Shown here piece by piece: positions 7,277 through 11,141 of a DNA stretch of 11,141 nt. Numbering within the stretch: the stretch's first letter is position 1; every line of letters begins with the position of its first letter. The position numbers and the translations under genes were made by a program. The DNA lies in assembly GCA_030631915.1 (NCBI GenBank), contig DAOVKF010000042.1, forward strand, positions 1 through 11,141, given 5' to 3'. Origin of the DNA: Candidatus Omnitrophota bacterium. GTDB lineage: Bacteria; Omnitrophota; Gorgyraeia; Tantalellales; Tantalellaceae. The notes below the pieces were generated by a model, which saw nothing but the letters and a program-made list of their open reading frames with translations, made no database searches and was not told where the DNA came from.

Positions 7277-7357
7277 AACGATCGTTTACCATGTTCCTAC
7301 CAGGGCCCCTCCGCCCGGTGTGGATCCTCCCTGTACGGAACATGGTAAACGATCGTT
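7277..7357. repeat. 81-bp element with a perfect 21-bp inverted repeat
   Basis: The arms at 7277-7297 and 7337-7357 are exact reverse complements over all 21 bases. Each arm starts or ends with the self-palindromic decamer AACGATCGTT and contains TTTACCATG/CATGGTAAA. The 39-nt centre is GC-rich. It offers a second five-pair stem, CAGGG (7301-7305) with CCCTG (7329-7333), across a 3x3 internal loop. No T-tract follows either arm and no open frame fits inside. It lies in the 180-nt gap between rpe and the phosphoglucomutase gene, the largest gap between recognised genes. It could be a dispersed MITE/REP-like repeat, a double operator (two palindromic sites), or a transcript-processing hairpin. 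Sequence alone does not decide. Confidence 0.85.
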
Positions 7358-7384
7358 CGCCACGCCCCTGCGATCTCATCACTG

Positions 7385-7398
7385 ACTACCTGAGTAGT
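7385..7398 (-). other. Small hairpin just after the rpe stop codon
   Basis: The arms ACTAC (7385-7389) and GTAGT (7394-7398) pair around a four-base loop, three bases beyond the rpe stop. The stem is only five pairs and no T-tract follows, so I do not call it a terminator. It may be an mRNA 3' end stabiliser or chance. Confidence 0.3.
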
Positions 7399-7400
7399 TA

Positions 7401-8054
7401 CTAAAAATTACTTGTTCCCCTCAGTTCCGCGATGGCCCGCGAGTAATCTTCCTGCCCGAAAACAGCGGTCCCGGCGACCAGGACGCTGGCTCCGGCCCTG
7501 ACCGCTTTAACGGCGCTCTCCCTGTTTATGCCGCCGTCCACCTGGATATGGCCGTTGAACCCGCGTCTTACCCTCTTCACTTTATCCAGCATATCCTCCA
7601 TAAAGGATTGCCCTCCGAACCCCGGCTCGACCGTCATTACCAGCACCGTGTCGACCTGTTCCAGGACGCTGTCAACGGCCGAGATATCCGTTCCCGGCCT
7701 TACGGACACCCCGACCTTTTTCCCCCTGGCCTTTATCCGGCGGATAACTTCCCCGGGGTTTTCACATGCCTCTATGTGAAATGTGATCATATCGCTGCCG
7801 GCGTCGGCAAAACGGTCGATATACCGGAGGGGATCAACGATCATCAGATGCACGTCAAAAAAAAGTCCTGTAAGCGGCCTGATGGCCGACACGACAAGAG
7901 GACCCACGGTAATATTGGGGACGAACCGGCCGTCCATCACATCGACATGCAGCCAGTCGGCTCCGCCTTTTTCCATGGACACTATCTCTTCACCGAGCCT
8001 GCTGAAATCCGCCGATAAGATGCTCGGGGCGATCAATACCTTGCGTTCGTCCAT
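7401..8054 (-). CDS. rpe: Ribulose-phosphate 3-epimerase
   Basis: This 217-residue enzyme interconverts D-ribulose 5-phosphate and D-xylulose 5-phosphate in the pentose phosphate pathway. It is a TIM barrel, cytoplasmic and metal-dependent. Family signatures are all present: IAPSILSADF (residues 8-17, Ser11), WLHVDVMDGRFVPN (34-47, with metal ligands His36 and Asp38), FDVHLMI (66-72, with His69), MTVEPGFGGQSF (140-151), and VDGGI (172-176, with catalytic/metal Asp173). The barrel ends with VLVAGTAVFG, the phosphate-binding loop. The start at 8054 is chosen because GGGAGAG lies six bases upstream and the conserved protein begins there. An in-frame ATG at 8102 would add 16 low-complexity residues encoded by the heptamer repeat and overlap the M50 gene, so it is unlikely. 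Stop is TAG, followed by a 180-nt gap. Confidence 0.96.
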   Translation of the reverse strand: MDERKVLIAPSILSADFSRLGEEIVSMEKGGADWLHVDVMDGRFVPNITVGPLVVSAIRPLTGLFFDVHLMIVDPLRYIDRFADAGSDMITFHIEACENPGEVIRRIKARGKKVGVSVRPGTDISAVDSVLEQVDTVLVMTVEPGFGGQSFMEDMLDKVKRVRRGFNGHIQVDGGINRESAVKAVRAGASVLVAGTAVFGQEDYSRAIAELRGTSNF

Positions 8055-8070
8055 AATCGTCTCTCCCGCC

Positions 8071-8091
8071 TCTGACTTCTGACCCCTGACC
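8071..8091. repeat. Three-copy heptamer tandem repeat between the M50 and rpe genes
   Basis: On the plus strand the units are TCTGACT, TCTGACC and CCTGACC, directly adjacent, with the core YCTGACY. The tract occupies the spacer between the M50 stop codon (8092-8094) and the ribosome binding site of rpe. The role is unknown. It could be slippage-prone spacer DNA or part of a wider dispersed repeat family. Confidence 0.75.
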
Positions 8092-9165
8092 TCATTTCTC
8101 ACTGATCATAAGATAAACCCTGTTTATGTCGTCTATCGTGACGACCCCGACAATGCTCCCTGCCCTTTTTACGGGCATGGCGCTTGTATCGTATTTCTGC
8201 AGCAGTTTCTGGACCTCATGCAGCCCGGTTGTTACCGTCACCGCCGGGATATCGGTCCTCATGACCTCACTTACCCTGGCCTCTTTTCCTTTCGCATGTA
8301 TCCCCTGCAGCAATTCCTTTCGCGTTACAAAACCCCGCAAATAACCGTCCTCTATCACCGGATAATCCTCCTGACGCGTGCGGAACGCCAGTTCCAGTAT
8401 CTTTGATAGAGGCGCGTCCGGGGAGATATGGACAAAATCCCCGGCCAGTATGTTCTTGACGGTATAATTTTTTATCGTCTCGCGGACATTTACCTGCAAT
8501 CCCTCGCTGGAAGCTGACATGTATATGAATATCGCTATCACAAGGAGAAATATCTGGCCATGCACTATGCCCAGATACGCGAAAAAAAGCGCGAAAACAT
8601 GCCCCATCCTTACCGCGATATCCGTGGCTTTTTTATAGCTCATACAGTACGACAATATAGCGCGCAATACACGTCCCCCGTCCATGGGAAAAGCCGGCAG
8701 CAGATTAAACCCCGCCAGAACGAGGTTCAGCCAGTATATATACGCGATAATACTGAACTGCCCGGCGGATCCGGCCCGCCCTATCATGGCCATAAGAGGG
8801 TACATCAACTTCTCATGTCCCAGCATCAGCTGCAGCGGCAGATAAAATATTATCAGGACAAGTATATTTGAAAACGGCCCTGCCAGGGCTATCACAAGCT
8901 CCTGATACGGTTTTGAAGGTATCTCGGACATGGACGCCACGCCGCCGATAGGCAGAAGGGTTATCGTTTTCACCTTTATCCCGAAATGTAACGCGGCAAA
9001 GCTGTGACATAGCTCGTGTATGGTAACAAAAAAAAATACCCCGACAATTAGCATGAGCCCCCGCGGCCCCAGGAGAAGAAAAAACAGCATCAGCAACAAA
9101 AAGAAGGTGACATGTATTTCAATGTCTATGCCGAAAACCGTGATCAGCCTGAATGATCCCCTCAT
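8092..9165 (-). CDS. M50 family site-2-type intramembrane metallopeptidase with two CBS domains
   Basis: This 357-residue membrane protein belongs to the M50 (site-2 protease) family, which cuts substrates within the membrane. Hydrophobic stretches lie near residues 19-33, 38-58, 89-112, 138-157 and 185-216. The zinc motif HExxH is HELCH at residues 50-54. The third ligand is Asp162 in PAFPMDGGRVLRA (158-170), where the family normally has NPDG or P-x-x-DGG. The soluble tail holds two CBS domains, at about 236-288 and 300-352 (for example GYLRGFVTRKELLQG and GSIVGVVTIDDINRV). No PDZ domain is present, so it resembles the SpoIVFB/group-3 type rather than RseP. In the family, CBS pairs bind adenine nucleotides and adjust protease activity. 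That is known for relatives, not shown here. Its ATG overlaps the M16 stop (ATGA) with only a weak GGGCAGG ribosome binding site, so translation probably depends on coupling. The substrate is not deducible. Confidence 0.94.
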   Translation of the reverse strand: MRGSFRLITVFGIDIEIHVTFFLLLMLFFLLLGPRGLMLIVGVFFFVTIHELCHSFAALHFGIKVKTITLLPIGGVASMSEIPSKPYQELVIALAGPFSNILVLIIFYLPLQLMLGHEKLMYPLMAMIGRAGSAGQFSIIAYIYWLNLVLAGFNLLPAFPMDGGRVLRAILSYCMSYKKATDIAVRMGHVFALFFAYLGIVHGQIFLLVIAIFIYMSASSEGLQVNVRETIKNYTVKNILAGDFVHISPDAPLSKILELAFRTRQEDYPVIEDGYLRGFVTRKELLQGIHAKGKEARVSEVMRTDIPAVTVTTGLHEVQKLLQKYDTSAMPVKRAGSIVGVVTIDDINRVYLMISEK

Positions 9166-10430
9166 AACCTGCCCAGTTCCGTTCTGATCTTATTTTTAAC
9201 CCCTTTGCTCGTGGCGCCTATCATGGCCAGGTTGAGCGATGAAGACGTGAAAATGTTTCCGGCGGCCTTTTTTACGCCTTCCCTGCTGACATCATCTATC
9301 TGTCGCAGAAGCTCCGGCACACCAGGAGCATGTCTGTCGATCATGAACTTGCCGCCAAACCACATCATCCTGGCCGACGTGCTCTCCATCGCCAGAAGGA
9401 ACTGCCCTTTCGCGAACTCCTTTGCCCTGACAAGCTCATCTTCAGTAACCCCCAGGTCCTTTATCTTTCGCAGTTCATCCAGAATGGCCACCACGGATCC
9501 CAGGGCCTTCGTGTTGTCCACACCGGCATGTATGATAAACTCTCCCGTATCGCTGTGACGCTTGTACATGGAAGCTATATCATAACATAAGCCGTATTTT
9601 TCGCGCAATTCCTCGAAAAGCCGGGATGACATATTCTCGCCGAGTATGATGCTCAGCATCTTCATCGAAAACCTCTCCCTGATGTTCCCGCTTCCGGCAT
9701 GGAACCCCATCGCTATCTGGGTCTGGTTGATGTTTTTGCCGACAAATTTCATGCGGGGATGTTTCTGCCTTATTGAAGGGGCATCAAACGCGGGCTTCCT
9801 TTTCCTCCTGCCCCTGAACTCCTTTGACGCATAACCGAACATCTTTTCCGGATCGACCCTGCCTGCAGCGACCAGAACCATGTTGGCGGGGTGGTAAGCG
9901 CCTTCCTTGAAAGCGACCATCTCATTCCTCTTGAACTTGCGCACGTTAGCGATGGTACCGGTCAACGGCCGTCCCAAAGAATTGTCCGGCCACATTAACC
10001 CTCCAAGAAGTTCAACGACGTGGTCCGCCGGCTGGTCTTTGTACATCTTTATCTCTTCCGAGATCACGAGTTTTTCCTTTGCCATGTCCGCCGCGTCAAA
10101 TCTGGCGTTGAAAGTCATGTCCGTCAGGATATCCAGCCCCAGGTCCAGGTGTTTCTCCGGGACCTTGACCGTGTAACACGTGACTTCATCGGATGTAAAA
10201 CCGTTAAACGCGCCCCCTATCCCTTCGATCGATCGTTTCAGCTGTGTGGCGCTGCGGCTGACCGTGCCTTTGAAGACCATATGCTCTATTAGATGGCTGA
10301 TGCCGCTCTGCTTTGCCGATTCATAACGCCCCCCTACGCCGATCCATATACCCAGCGATACCGACGCCATATGCGGCATGGGTGAAACGATGACCCTGAA
10401 ACCGTTGTTCAACTGACGCTTCGTATACAT
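9162..10430 (-). CDS. M16 family zinc metallopeptidase (processing-peptidase-like)
   Basis: This 422-residue protein is a single-chain member of the M16 (pitrilysin/mitochondrial processing peptidase-like) family, similar in size to bacterial MlpA/PqqL-type proteins. The inverted zinc motif HxxEH is seen as HLIEH at residues 46-50, within GISHLIEHMVFKGT. The third ligand is expected at Glu126, in VISEEIKMY, 76 residues after His50 as in the family. The N-terminal catalytic half is followed by the C-terminal partner half (residues about 220-422). This half includes a conserved INQTQIAMGF-like strand and the segment LREKYGLCYDIAS typical of bacterial members. I see no signal peptide, so it probably acts in the cytoplasm, and its substrate is unknown. 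A GGGGAGGG ribosome binding site lies only about two bases before the ATG, which overlaps the ruvX stop. The stop overlaps the M50 peptidase start as ATGA. Two peptidase genes in tandem may indicate joint function, but this is inference. Confidence 0.95.
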   Translation of the reverse strand: MYTKRQLNNGFRVIVSPMPHMASVSLGIWIGVGGRYESAKQSGISHLIEHMVFKGTVSRSATQLKRSIEGIGGAFNGFTSDEVTCYTVKVPEKHLDLGLDILTDMTFNARFDAADMAKEKLVISEEIKMYKDQPADHVVELLGGLMWPDNSLGRPLTGTIANVRKFKRNEMVAFKEGAYHPANMVLVAAGRVDPEKMFGYASKEFRGRRKRKPAFDAPSIRQKHPRMKFVGKNINQTQIAMGFHAGSGNIRERFSMKMLSIILGENMSSRLFEELREKYGLCYDIASMYKRHSDTGEFIIHAGVDNTKALGSVVAILDELRKIKDLGVTEDELVRAKEFAKGQFLLAMESTSARMMWFGGKFMIDRHAPGVPELLRQIDDVSREGVKKAAGNIFTSSSLNLAMIGATSKGVKNKIRTELGRL

Positions 10431-10852
10431 TACCCTCCCCCCGCTTTCCTGCTGTCCAGATAATTCTGTAAAATAATCTGCGCAGCGAGCCTGTCTATCG
10501 CGGCCTTCCTCTTTTTTCTGGAAACATCGGCCTTGATCATAATGTCTTCCGCTTCTTTTGTGCTCAACCGCTCGTCCCAGAGCATGACAGGGACCCCGAT
10601 CTCCCTCGCCAGCAGCGACGCGAAATCCCTGCTGTCACGGGCGCGTTCACCGATCGTTCCGTCCATATTAACCGGGAACCCGACAACGATCCTCTCAACG
10701 TTATATTCTTCAGCTATAGACCTGATCCTTTCGACAGCCGGGGCATCACCGCTCCGGCGGACGCATTCCCTGCCCTGCGCGATAGTAGCCGTCTCATCGC
10801 TGACAGCCACACCGATATTCTTTGTTCCCACGTCAAGAGCCATCACCCGCAT
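10430..10852 (-). CDS. ruvX: RuvX/YqgF family RNase-H-fold nuclease (pre-16S rRNA processing / putative Holliday junction resolvase)
   Basis: This 140-residue protein has the usual size of the YqgF/RuvX family, a cytoplasmic RNase-H-like fold. The family has been linked to 16S rRNA 5' end maturation and, from the fold, to Holliday junction resolution. Visible motifs in order are ALDVGTKNIGVAVSD (residues 5-19, acidic Asp7 in strand 1), VVGFPVNMDGT (56-66), LWDERLSTKEAE (91-102, the conserved DER) and AIDRLAAQIILQNYL (118-132, Asp120 as the last acidic residue). All key acidic positions are present. The start at 10852 is chosen because GGGGTG lies just upstream. A second ATG three codons later has poorer spacing. 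The start lies inside the trpA end, and the stop (TAA) shares its bases with the ATG of the M16 peptidase gene (TAATG), so translational coupling is likely on both sides. Confidence 0.95.
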   Translation of the reverse strand: MRVMALDVGTKNIGVAVSDETATIAQGRECVRRSGDAPAVERIRSIAEEYNVERIVVGFPVNMDGTIGERARDSRDFASLLAREIGVPVMLWDERLSTKEAEDIMIKADVSRKKRKAAIDRLAAQIILQNYLDSRKAGGG

Positions 10853-11141
10853 TCTTCACCCCATGTACGGCCCTGGCCAGAGACGCGGCGAACCTTTCGA
10901 TCTCCCTGACCATCTTTTCCCTGTCGCCCAGGTTCCGTTCGAGCACGTCGATTATCGCGCTTCCCACTATCACGCCGTCGGCGGCTTTTGCCAGGGCTGC
11001 CGCCTGAGAGGGCTTTGATATGCCGAACCCGACACAGACCGGCTTGGATGTCACGTCCCTGAGGCTTTTAATACTGCTTGAGACCTCGTTCGCCAGCGCC
11101 TTTCTTGCGCCCGTGACACCGGTCAGAGAAACATAATAGAT
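10833..11141 (-). CDS. trpA: Tryptophan synthase alpha chain, C-terminal part (cut by window edge)
   Basis: The alpha subunit of tryptophan synthase cleaves indole-3-glycerol phosphate to indole and glyceraldehyde 3-phosphate in the cytoplasm, working in a complex with TrpB. Only the last 102 codons are present, and the reading frame is open through the window edge. They begin IYYVSLTGVTGAR, the family segment that normally reads close to Y-x-x-S-x-x-GVTG. They continue with VGFGISKPSQA and then GVIVGSAIID, which match the two phosphate-binding glycine loops late in the (beta/alpha)8 barrel. Length and order fit roughly the last 40% of a typical protein of about 260 residues. An ATG-like internal start at 11054 is only a GTG codon inside the frame and is not a real start. 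The gene is presumably last in a trp operon lying to the right. Its last 20 nt overlap the start of ruvX, so the two are probably cotranscribed. Confidence 0.95.
   Translation of the reverse strand: MYYVSLTGVTGARKALANEVSSSIKSLRDVTSKPVCVGFGISKPSQAAALAKAADGVIVGSAIIDVLERNLGDREKMVREIERFAASLARAVHGVKNAGDGS

Noticed and set aside
8055..8102. Longer rpe start adding 16 residues
   Set aside because: The extra residues come from the heptamer repeat, are not part of the conserved enzyme, and the ATG at 8054 has a good ribosome binding site.

Overview
The window looks like a piece of a bacterial chromosome of moderate GC content, probably from an uncultured Gram-negative lineage. Every recognisable gene is on the minus strand, so transcription runs from position 11141 towards position 1. 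Gene content and tight packing would suit candidate phyla such as Omnitrophota or relatives in the PVC neighbourhood. That placement is an inference from overall look and needs a search. Most of the window is conserved housekeeping sequence.

First block in transcription order (11141 to about 7401): the C-terminal end of tryptophan synthase alpha (trpA, cut by the window edge), the RuvX/YqgF RNase-H-fold protein, an M16 zinc peptidase, an M50 intramembrane peptidase with two CBS domains, and ribulose-phosphate 3-epimerase (rpe). The first four genes overlap head to tail (20 nt, TAATG, ATGA). A three-copy heptamer repeat fills the short gap before rpe.

A 180-nt gap (7221-7400) follows. It carries the most striking non-coding structure in the window: a perfect 21-bp inverted repeat around a 39-nt GC-rich centre, 81 bp in total, with no T-tract.

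Second block (7220 to 828): a phosphoglucomutase/phosphomannomutase, elongation factor 4 (lepA), signal peptidase I (lepB), phosphatidylglycerophosphate synthase (pgsA), the double-G-domain ribosome-assembly GTPase Der, and the acyl-phosphate:glycerol-3-phosphate acyltransferase PlsY. The first three are joined by ATGA overlaps. The set combines translation and ribosome assembly with membrane building: PlsY and PgsA make phospholipid, and LepB processes exported proteins. A small stem-loop sits directly at the der stop codon. An intrinsic terminator at 709-740 closes the block.

The left end (1 to about 700) differs. It is AT-rich from about 250 to 830 and holds two unrecognised minus-strand genes: one of 122 codons and, 11 nt after it, a 38-codon one with a good ribosome binding site. 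Positions 1-150 turn abruptly GC-rich and hairpin-rich, with no gene I can support. I found no mobile-element gene, CRISPR array, rRNA or tRNA, and no clear new multi-gene system. The best leads are the inverted-repeat element and the small-gene pair.
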